Assembly (NCBI GenBank): GCA_026770585.1
Contig: MU646639.1
Location: 313,056-323,513, forward strand
Direction of reading: 5' to 3'
Length of the DNA stretch: 10,458 nt
From: Baffinella frigidus
Lineage: Eukaryota > Cryptophyceae > Cryptomonadales > Baffinellaceae
Shown: one piece after another, positions 5,893 to 10,458 of the stretch
How positions within the stretch are numbered: position 1 is the first letter of the stretch
Layout: each line of letters starts with the position of its first letter
Program-made: the position numbers and the translations under genes
The notes under the pieces: generated by a model
Seen by the model: only the letters and a program-made list of their open reading frames with translations
Told to the model about the DNA's origin: nothing
Database searches by the model: none

Positions 5893-6596
5893 GTGCGAGC
5901 GAGAAAGAGATCTCTGTAGAGTAAATTATACCACCATAGCTCTCGCGCACGAACTTCCTTCATAATGCAATGCATCATGTTTTCGACCACGGCGGTAGTC
6001 TCTTATATGTACGAGATATATACGAGGCGGTTGTCTCGTATATACACGAGACGTTGTCTCGTATTGTCATGTCAAACACACCCTTTACACATAGAGGTTT
6101 CAGACGGGATTAGATTCCAACCCCGTCTGAATCCTACCTAACGGTAGGCCCATTGTCTCCTCAGGCCGCGACTCTTGTAAAACCCCTAGCGCCTCCCGAA
6201 GCCCAGAACTACCAGTACTATGTGCTCATCCGGCAACATGTTTAATTTAAAAGAAAATGGCCTATCGAACCGGATTCTGGCCCTAATTAAATTTAATTAG
6301 AGCCCTAATTAACCTTCGTCTAACTCCTATGCACAAATAGGGATTCATTTTCCTTTAAATTCAACATGTCCCCGGATTAACGCTGAACACGAGAATGTTC
6401 CACGTACACGTGACCGACGGCAATCTTCCCCGCATTTCCGGGGAAGGGTCCACGTCGATCCGAAAGGAGTTGCTCTGTGTACGGAATCTTTCAGATGGAC
6501 CGATTTCCAAAGGCATCGGTGGCTGCTCAGTGGCTGAGATGGTGCACTCAACTCAAGGCTCAAGGGCCTGTCTGAGGACCTGTATCGAAGGCAATC

Positions 6597-6629
6597 AAGA
6601 AGAAGAAGAAGAAGAAGAAGAAGAAGAAG
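6597..6629 (+). repeat. (AAG)n microsatellite
   Basis: Eleven AAG triplets. GGCTGAGATGGTG occurs just after it (6629-6641) and also upstream at 6532-6544, so a small segment was duplicated around it. Open frames across it (poly-Glu or poly-Leu) are repeat artefacts. Confidence 0.9.
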
Positions 6630-6702
6630 GCTGAGATGGTGTGCGGCTTTGCAGGTTCTCGAGCGAAATTGGCGATCTGGACACTGCACGGTGACCCCCC
6701 GT

Positions 6703-6823
6703 CCCCAAACCCTAAACCCTAAACCCTAAACCCTAAACCCTAAACCCTAAACCCGAAACCCTAAACCCTAAACCCTAAACCCTACACCCTAAACCCTAAA
6801 CCCTAAACCTTAAACCCTAAATC
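6703..6823 (+). repeat. Telomere-like array (CCCTAAA)n, least diverged
   Basis: About 17 units with few variants (CCCGAAA, CCCTACA, CCTTAAA). C-rich on the sense strand of the F-box/WD40 gene, in intron 5. It is followed by a poly-C-rich stretch. Confidence 0.93.
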
Positions 6824-7065
6824 CTCGCCCCCCCTCCACAACCATCCCTCGCCCCCTCCACACCCTCCCTCTCTTTCGGTTCTAGTCTTGCAATACCTTC
6901 ACGGAAGGGAGCGCATGGTGGTCATGTTGGGTTTGATCCGTAATAAACACATCGTTTCTTCTTTTGGTTCTATTCCGTCAACTTTGGGTATTGTCTCATT
7001 GTTTTTGTGGCCAACAGATGAGAAAACCGCTCTACAAGAAGCGGAACAGTGGGGATCCTGACACC

Positions 7066-7561
7066 GCTCCTCTCTCTCGCTCTCTCGCTCTCTCGCTCTC
7101 TCGCTCTCTCGCTCTCTCGCTCTCTCGCTCTCTCGCTCTCTCGCTCTCTCGCTCTCTCGCTTTCTCGCTCTCTCGCTCTCTCGCTCTCTCGCTCTCTCCC
7201 GCGCGCGCTCCCTCCCTCTCTCGCTCTCTCGCTCTCTCGCTCTCTCGCTCTCTCGCTCTCTCGCTCTCTCGCTCTCTCGCGCGCGCGCTCTCTCGCTCTC
7301 TCGCTCTCTCGCTCTCTCGCTCTCTTGCTCTCTCGCTCTCTCGCGCGCTCGCTCTCTCGCGCGCGCGCTCCCTCCCTCTCTCGCGCGCGCGCTCTCTCGC
7401 TCTCTCGCTCTCTCGCTCTCTCGCTCTCTCGCTCCCTCCCTCTCTCGCTCTCTCGCTCTCTCGCTCTCTCGCTCTCTCGCTCTCTCGCTCTCTCGCTCTC
7501 TCGCTCTCTCGCTCTCTCGCTCTCTCTCGCGCGCTCTCTCTCTCGCGCGCTCTCTCTCTCT
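7066..7561 (+). repeat. Octamer satellite (TCTCTCGC)n, about 0.5 kb
   Basis: Nearly pure TCTCTCGC, broken by GCGCGCGC and CCCTCCCTC variants that mark higher-order blocks (about 7200, 7280, 7360, 7385, 7430). Because a stop codon cannot arise from the octamer, all frames stay open (poly LALSLSRS or RERARE-type peptides); these are not genes. It is a very long pyrimidine-rich tract ending 33 bases before the exon 6 acceptor. Confidence 0.95.
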
Positions 7562-7594
7562 TATATGCCCTGATGCCTCAACACCGCGAGGTAG

Positions 7595-7654
7595 GTGCGG
7601 CGACTGACGGGGCATCGAGACGGGATCAACTGCCTCTGCGTCTCCAACGACCTG
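7595..7654 (+). CDS. F-box/WD40 gene, exon 6: first WD40 blade start
   Basis: 20 codons, phase 0: VRRLTGHRDGINCLCVSNDL, the GH dipeptide and first strands of a WD40 blade. The acceptor is GAGGTAG|GTG at 7594 and the donor CTG|GTCCGC is at 7655. The frame differs from the open frame that runs through the satellite. It joins VVTGSDD of the next exon perfectly. Confidence 0.88.
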
Positions 7655-7667
7655 GTCCGCACCCCTC

Positions 7668-7738
7668 CACCCTCAACCCTGAACCTCGAACCCGAAACCT
7701 GAAACCCGAAACCCGAAACCCGAGACTCGAAACCCTGA
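7668..7738 (+). repeat. Degenerate telomere-like array in intron 6
   Basis: CCCTCAACCCTGAACC then several CCCGAAA units. C-rich in sense and fills most of this 116-base intron, ending about 32 bases before the acceptor at 7770. Confidence 0.85.
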
Positions 7739-7770
7739 CGGCATTATCTGCATCCACGAACAACACACAG

Positions 7771-7875
7771 GTTGTGACGGGCTCGGACGATCACGACTTG
7801 CGCGTGTGGGACGTGCACGCCTCCGACCCGAAAACGAGCGCCGCGTCGCACGTCCTCTCGCAACACCAGGGCAAG
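7771..7875 (+). CDS. F-box/WD40 gene, exon 7: WD40 blade 1 end, blade 2 start
   Basis: 35 codons, phase 0: VVTGSDDHDLRVWDVHASD, then a loop, and HVLSQHQGK. TGSDD..LRVWD is a textbook WD40 signature. The acceptor is ACACACAG at 7770 and the donor AAG|GTACGC is at 7876. SQHQGK begins the next blade. Confidence 0.96.
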
Positions 7876-7879
7876 GTAC

Positions 7880-8008
7880 GCCTACTCTACCTTTCTATCG
7901 GTGTACTCGAGCTCACCAGTTTGGGTGAGCCTGGGCTGATTTTCACTCTAAAGTTGACGGGTTTGTACCGCACACCCACACTGAGTGTGTCAACGTGAGG
8001 ATAGTCGT
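7880..8008 (-). mobile_element. TIR introner-like element, copy 5
   Basis: Reverse-orientation copy of 1121-1259: CTACTCTACCTTTC, GAGCTCACCAGTTTGGGTGAG, CCTGGGCTGATTTTCACTC, AAAGTTGACGGGTTTGTACCG, then GTCAACGTGAGGATAGTC. It starts four bases after the donor of exon 7, so the intron begins almost directly with the element. Confidence 0.8.
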
Positions 8009-8139
8009 CTCCGCTCTCGTCTCCGGTCCGGGCATGCCGTTTCCTGTCGGGCCGCAGCCAAGTCCTCGTACATACTAGACGGTGCTCACTGCAGTCAATC
8101 GACTGGACCGTCTACCAGATAGACTGACATCAGTTGACT

Positions 8140-8185
8140 GTGAACACCTTCTGCTAAATTTGGTGAACACCTTGTGCTAAATTTG
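8140..8185 (+). repeat. 23 bp tandem repeat, two units
   Basis: GTGAACACCTTCTGCTAAATTTG followed at once by the same unit with one change. It ends 14 bases before the exon 8 acceptor. CTAAATTTG could serve as a branch-point region. Confidence 0.85.
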
Positions 8186-8199
8186 AGGGTCGGTTGCAG

Positions 8200-8304
8200 G
8201 TGGTGTGCTGTCGGATGGTGCGGGGGGTGCTGGTGAGCGGGGCGGACGACAGGAGCGTGTGCATGTGGGATATCAAGTCCTGTACCCTCATCATCGAACT
8301 CAAG
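8200..8304 (+). CDS. F-box/WD40 gene, exon 8: WD40 blade 2
   Basis: 35 codons, phase 0: VVCCRMVRGVLVSGADDRSV then CMWDIKSCTLIIELK. LVSGADDRSVCMWD is a clear WD40 motif. The acceptor is GGTTGCAG at 8199 and the donor AAG|GTGTCA is at 8305. The segment 8239-8313 is duplicated at 8557-8631. Confidence 0.96.
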
Positions 8305-8313
8305 GTGTCATCC

Positions 8314-8455
8314 CTAGTTCTGCCTCACTCGTGTTGACTGCCAGGCTATTCCTAAGTTGACATGCTGGGGTTCCGGTACAAATTCGTCAACTTTGGAGCG
8401 GGACAGAGCTCGGGATCACCACATTGGTGGGCCCGAATAGCCTGAAACAGAGCTA
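8314..8455 (+). mobile_element. TIR introner-like element, copy 6
   Basis: Same orientation and layout as 1121-1259: CTAGTTCTGCCTCACTCGTG, CTATTCCTAAGTTGACATGC, GGTACAAATTCGTCAACTTT, GGAGCGGGACAGAGC, ending CTGAAACAGAGCTA. It begins nine bases after the donor of exon 8. Its end is joined to a second element (8456 on). A decayed copy of exon 8 follows both. Confidence 0.87.
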
Positions 8456-8550
8456 CAGGGGTACCTCGCTCATAACAAAGCGCCCCCCCCCCCAGGACCA
8501 CCATAGGGCCCTAGGCATAGGCCTACTGTAGGGTTCTAGGGGGGGGGGGT
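8456..8550 (-). mobile_element. CAGGGGTACC MITE, truncated copy
   Basis: CAGGGGTACCTCGCTCAT at its left end follows a TA that is the tail of the introner-like element, suggesting insertion into it. GGACCACCATAGGGCCC and ACTGTAGGGTTCTAG match the reverse complement of the complete copy at 10059-10179. The second terminal repeat is missing; the sequence runs into a poly-G stretch. Confidence 0.8.
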
Positions 8551-8556
8551 TAGTCT

Positions 8557-8631
8557 GGGGCGGACGACCGCGGGGGGTGCATGTGGGATATCAAGTCTTG
8601 TACTCTCCTCGTCAAGCTCAAGGTTCATCCC
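8557..8631 (+). pseudogene. Decayed copy of exon 8's 3' half
   Basis: GGGGCGGACGAC, TGCATGTGGGATATCAAGTC and CTCAAGGT.CATCC are shared with exon 8. A G-rich insertion or replacement breaks the frame before MWDIKSC, though a DIKSCTLLVKLK reading survives. The copy keeps an AAG|GT site at its end, so it could be an alternative acceptor. Confidence 0.85.
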
Positions 8632-8709
8632 CTCCCTCAAACACAGAGGGCTTCCCAGGAAATTTTGAACGACAATCAGGTCGAAATGTCGGTTAATAAG
8701 GTCTCCCTC

Positions 8710-8847
8710 CCACCAGCCCTCAGAGTGGGGGCAAATCCGCATTGTCGAGTCCTTGGTTTGTACCACAGGTCGCCGTTATCCGGCGGCCTCCAGTACAAAT
8801 CAAGGTGATTGAAACAGGCGGGTAGATCCCACTCTGAGGGCTGGTGG
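8710..8847. mobile_element. Fold-back element with 20 bp perfect inverted repeats
   Basis: Arms CCACCAGCCCTCAGAGTGGG (8710-8729) and its complement at 8828-8847. Inside, CTTGGTTTGTAC pairs with GTACAAATCAAG with one change, and GCCG/CGGC makes a small central stem. It is non-coding and lies in intron 8. Confidence 0.87.
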
Positions 8848-8876
8848 CCATTGTTCCCCAGAATGAAGCTACACCT

Positions 8877-9150
8877 TCAACCCTGAACCCTGAACCCTAA
8901 ACCCTAAACCCTCACTTGCACCAATCAGCGGTACTCTGCATGGTGGCAGACACCCGGCAGTTTGTCTTACACCTTCAGCCCTCAACCCTCAACTTTACAT
9001 CTTCAACCCTAAACCCTACACTTTAAACAATATTCAATATTCAATAATAAAAAATCAACAATAAATAAACCCTAAACCCTAAACCCTAGACCCTAGACCC
9101 CAAACCCCAAACCCCGAACCCCAAACCCGAAACCCCAAACCCCAAACACC
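8877..9150 (+). repeat. Telomere-like arrays around an exon 9 copy
   Basis: Three blocks of CCCTAAA/CCCTGAA/CCCTCAA/CCCCAAA variants (about 8877-8913, 8977-9028, 9067-9150), broken by the exon copy at 8917-8973 and an AT-rich stretch (9024-9066, ATATTCAATAATAAA). All are C-rich in sense. The last block runs right into the acceptor ACCAG at 9152. Confidence 0.88.
8917..8973 (+). pseudogene. Decayed copy of exon 9's 5' half
   Basis: Matches 9154-9209 with about seven changes and one inserted T: CCAATCAGCGG, CTCTGCATGG, GGCAGACACCCGGCAGTT, TACACC. The GT after the acceptor AG is lost, and there is no usable AG before it. TACACCTTCAACCCT at 8870 is a fragment of yet another copy. Confidence 0.88.
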
Positions 9151-9152
9151 AG

Positions 9153-9238
9153 GTGCATCAATCAGCGGTGCTCTGCATGGCGGCAGACACCCGGCAGTTC
9201 GCCTACACCGGCGCCGTCGACCACGACATCTGCAAATG
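9153..9238 (+). CDS. F-box/WD40 gene, exon 9: WD40 blade 3
   Basis: 28 codons plus two bases: VHQSAVLCMAADTRQFAY then TGAVDHDICK(W). The His and the VLCMA..TGAVDHDICKW pattern fit a WD40 blade with the final Trp. The Trp codon TG|G is split by the intron (phase 2). The acceptor is ACCAG at 9152 and the donor ATG|GTGCGG is at 9239. Confidence 0.93.
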
Positions 9239-9476
9239 GTGCGGGTCTTTCCTATCTCTGGCCAGTAAGGCGTTTCATGCTGGCAACCCAAATTCGCGCC
9301 GGAAGAACCCCCCGAAAAAGTGGCACATTCGACTCAGGGTGCGGCGCGGCGTGTCGATGTGGTTTTGGACGCAAGCCGGGGTTCCGTGGGAGGCTGTGCG
9401 CTACCCGGGGGCGGGGGTGGTACGCTGCACGATTGCGGCTGTAATTGATGGTGAAAGATTTGGCCTGTCACGCATG

Positions 9477-9548
9477 TTGACAGTCACGTGGTGACGCCTG
9501 GAGCAGGTGCACGCAGACGCATGCGTGCGTATCTTCTCGGGGCACTGC
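9477..9548 (+). pseudogene. Decayed copy of exon 10's 5' end and splice site
   Basis: Matches 9690-9762: GACAGTCACGTGGTG, GCAGGTGCACGCAGACGCA, GCGTGCGT, ATCTTCTCGGGGCAC. A four-base deletion (GGGG) after GCGT breaks the frame, yet CAG|GTGCACGC remains as a potential decoy acceptor. It lies in intron 9. Confidence 0.88.
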
Positions 9549-9597
9549 TTGGCTGCTTTGAAACCTCGAGAGCACGGTGGCAAGAGTGTTGATCCGA

Positions 9598-9719
9598 TGC
9601 TGACTGTCGCGAGACCTCTGCTTCAGGAATGCTGACAGGCGCGTGACTCCTCGTCCGGCTGTGCTGACAGTCGGCGACCGGTGTACCTGTGCTGACAGTC
9701 ACGTGGTGCCTCCTGGCGC
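9598..9719 (+). repeat. TGCTGACAG minisatellite, four units of about 28-32 bp
   Basis: Units start at 9598, 9630, 9662 and 9690, each with TGCTGAC(A/T)G followed by a diverged part. The last unit carries the exon 10 acceptor region. TGTTGACAGTCACGTGG at 9477 is the same unit in the decayed copy. Confidence 0.8.
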
Positions 9720-9721
9720 AG

Positions 9722-9819
9722 GTGCACGCAGACGCACGCGTGCGTGGGGATCTTCTCGGGGCACCGCGGCCCCGTGCTCTGCCTCGCTGTCGTCCCCGCC
9801 TCCGGATATCTCGTCTCAG
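9722..9819 (+). CDS. F-box/WD40 gene, exon 10: WD40 blade 4 start
   Basis: One base completing Trp, 32 codons, then one base: CTQTHACVGIFSGHRGP then VLCLAVVPASGYLVS(G). IFSGHRGPVLCLA is a classic GH-start of a WD40 blade. The acceptor is GGCGCAG at 9721 and the donor TCAG|GTCCCC is at 9820. Confidence 0.92.
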
Positions 9820-9869
9820 GTCCCCCCTCCATCTTTTCACGCCCCTCTCTCGGGCAATGTCATTCTCAG

Positions 9870-9983
9870 TCAAGTCACTTTCTCTCACTAAAGTCACTTT
9901 CTCTCAGTCAAGTCACTTTCTCTCAGTAAAGTCACTCTCTCTCAGTAAAGTCACTTTCACACAGTAAAGTCAATCCCACGCAG
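9870..9983 (+). repeat. 19 bp minisatellite of 3'-splice-site-like units
   Basis: Six exact-length units, consensus TAAAGTCACTTTCTCTCAG. Five of the six end in CAG after a pyrimidine stretch. The last, more diverged unit (9965-9983, ending CCCACGCAG) supplies the acceptor of exon 11. It occupies two thirds of intron 10. Confidence 0.95.
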
Positions 9984-10045
9984 GCTCGCGGGACAGGGAC
10001 GTGCGCATCTGGGAGCCCCGCACCGCCTCCTCCCCCCCTCTCTCG
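9984..10045 (+). CDS. F-box/WD40 gene, exon 11: WD40 blade 4 end
   Basis: Two bases completing Gly, then SRDRDVRIWEPRTASSPPLS. VSGSRDRDVRIWE is a full WD40 signature across the intron. The acceptor is CACGCAG at 9983. The donor TCG|GTAATT at 10046 is chosen for consensus. The last bases and donor (10034-10059) are repeated at 10252-10278, so the true 3' end is less sure than the 5' end. Confidence 0.87.
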
Positions 10046-10058
10046 GTAATTCTCCCCT

Positions 10059-10179
10059 ACAGGGGTACCTCGCTCATGAGAAACTGCCTCCTCCCAGGAC
10101 CCTACAGTATGATCATGCCTAGGGCCCTGTGGTGGTCCGAGGGGGGGGGCGGTTTCTTATGAGCGAGGTACCCCTGTAA
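10059..10179 (+). mobile_element. Complete CAGGGGTACC MITE with TA duplication
   Basis: Inverted ends CAGGGGTACCTCGCTCATGA and TTATGAGCGAGGTACCCCTG, extending to GAAAC/GTTTC with one mismatch. TA flanks both sides (CCTA|CAGGGG..CCCCTG|TA), which fits a Tc1/mariner-type target duplication. A truncated copy in the other orientation is at 8456-8550. It lies in the intron after exon 11. Confidence 0.88.
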
Positions 10180-10220
10180 CCACTATACCCTACACCGGTT
10201 GCGACCTGCGAGTGTTGCAG

Positions 10221-10243
10221 CTCCCGGCCCCCGCTAGAGGCAG
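10221..10243 (+). CDS. F-box/WD40 gene, doubtful exon 12
   Basis: LPAPARG plus two bases, after TTGCAG at 10220 and before GTTTGT at 10244; the frame fits both neighbours. The same frame is open upstream and reads YTGCDLRVLQ (10191-10220), which resembles the end of a WD40 blade, so the real exon may start earlier, with an acceptor I cannot place because the MITE lies there. Confidence 0.3.
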
Positions 10244-10251
10244 GTTTGTCC

Positions 10252-10278
10252 CCCCCCCCCCTCTCCCGGTAATTCTCC
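10252..10278 (+). repeat. Copy of the exon 11 donor region
   Basis: Poly-C then CTCTCCCGGTAATTCTCCCCT, matching 10034-10059 with one change. The two copies flank the MITE and the doubtful exon. Confidence 0.8.
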
Positions 10279-10293
10279 CCTCCCTCGGCGCAG

Positions 10294-10336
10294 ACAGACC
10301 CTCGCGTGGGGGGTGCATACCTGGAGGCCGTGTTGA
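10294..10336 (+). CDS. F-box/WD40 gene, doubtful terminal exon
   Basis: After GGCGCAG at 10293, and in phase with the doubtful exon 12: (R)QTLAWGVHTWRPC then TGA at 10334-10336. VHTW recalls the last strand of a blade. A direct join from exon 11 would instead read TDPRVGGAYLEAVLIV. With only four or five blades before it, this stop may be wrong, and the gene may go on past the window. Confidence 0.28.
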
Positions 10337-10397
10337 TAGTAACAAGGCTCTCCCGTAACGCATGAGCTCATGTGACAGGGGTCGGGGGGGGGGGGCA

Positions 10398-10458
10398 AAC
10401 CCTAAACCCCAAACCGTAAAACACAAGACCTAAACCCTAAACCCCAAACCCTAAACCC
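10398..10458 (+). repeat. Telomere-like array at the right edge
   Basis: CCCTAAA with CCCCAAA, CCGTAAAACA and AGACCTAAA variants, after a poly-G run. C-rich on the plus strand, so not a right-hand chromosome end. In this gene such arrays precede 3' splice sites, so another exon could follow outside the window. Confidence 0.87.

Larger units (their letters stand above)
5893..7594 (+). other. Intron 5 (1.7 kb), non-coding and repeat-rich
   Basis: It contains a cluster of CTCGTAT/ATACGAG motifs (5998-6066, with stem GTCTCGT/ACGAGAC at 6033-6052). There is also a 10 bp hairpin TTCAGACGGG/CCCGTCTGAA (6099-6131), an AT-rich patch about 6240-6310, a (GAA)n tract, a telomere-like array and a long TCTCTCGC satellite. 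A good-looking acceptor (TTTTTGTGGCCAACAG|ATG at 7018) opens MRKPLYKKRNSG, but no donor gives the right phase to the next exon. Confidence 0.6.
2632..10336 (+). other. F-box/WD40-repeat gene (whole gene span, multi-exon)
   Basis: Plus-strand gene read as about 11 confident or probable exons plus two doubtful ones. Exons: 2632-2733, 3469-3570, 4355-4546, 5224-5298, 5797-5892, 7595-7654, 7771-7875, 8200-8304, 9153-9238, 9722-9819, 9984-10045, then perhaps 10221-10243 and 10294-10336. The first eight introns are phase 0; later ones are phase 2, then 1. The model protein is about 360-380 aa: an N-terminal region, an F-box at about 122-157, a linker, then four WD40 blades (GH..WD or similar) at about 193-223, 241-268, 281-308 and 321-350. 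F-box proteins bind Skp1 and present substrates to SCF ubiquitin ligases; the WD40 part would bind the substrate. A full propeller normally needs about seven blades, so the C-terminus is probably incomplete here. Specific substrate and gene name are unknown. Confidence 0.85.

Noticed and set aside
6395-6634. Plus-strand frame ending in poly-Glu
   Set aside because: The Glu run is the AAG microsatellite and the rest has no splice-consistent link to neighbouring exons.
7018-7053. Extra exon MRKPLYKKRNSG with a good pyrimidine tract and CAG acceptor
   Set aside because: The only GT donor leaves phase 1, which cannot join exon 6 (phase 0) without a stop. Not excluded if non-canonical donors are used.
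6899-7998. Long open frames of 174-344 codons across the TCTCTCGC satellite on both strands
   Set aside because: They come from an octamer that contains no stop codon in any frame. The peptides are pure repeats, and the WD40 exon at 7595 uses a different frame.
9484-9897. Minus-strand Arg-rich frames opposite exon 10
   Set aside because: Shadow frames of GC-rich coding and repeat sequence; the plus strand carries a clear WD40 blade.

Overview
This window looks like nuclear DNA from a GC-rich, intron-rich eukaryote, most likely an alga or another protist with Arabidopsis-type telomeres. The reasons are many interstitial TTTAGGG/CCCTAAA arrays, GT-AG introns, small exons that read into each other in frame, and an F-box/WD40 protein, which is a eukaryotic architecture. 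I cannot fix the lineage: TTTAGGG telomeres occur in green algae and several other algal and protist groups. There are no operons, rRNA, tRNA or CRISPR arrays that I can support.

Layout. About 286-2036 holds a minus-strand gene. It has a likely first exon with an N-terminal hydrophobic signal, and a Lys/Glu- and Asp/Glu/Ser-rich C-terminal half. I do not recognise the product. About 2037-2631 is a possible shared upstream region. From about 2632 to at least 10045 there is a plus-strand F-box/WD40 gene in 11 or more small exons. The F-box itself is split by an intron, and at least four WD40 blades can be read. The C-terminus is uncertain and may lie beyond the window. By family analogy the product is a substrate-receptor subunit of an SCF (Skp1-Cullin-F-box) ubiquitin ligase.

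The introns are the striking part. Most contain one or more of: (i) a 120-155 bp terminal-inverted-repeat element family with ends like CTAGCTCTGYCTC, (ii) other hairpin or MITE-like elements, (iii) telomere-like arrays, nearly always C-rich on the sense strand and often just upstream of the 3' splice site, (iv) minisatellites, and (v) decayed partial copies of the neighbouring exon. In three introns (one on each side of two unrelated genes, plus one more) the inverted-repeat element sits directly between two 50-75 bp copies of the exon/intron boundary. In the clearest case, splicing from the donor in one copy to the acceptor in the other restores the frame. This is what intron birth by a mobile element plus a long target duplication (or tandem duplication of an AG|GT site) should look like.

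All exon boundaries are read by eye from frame continuity, GT/AG signals and domain patterns; no transcript evidence was available.
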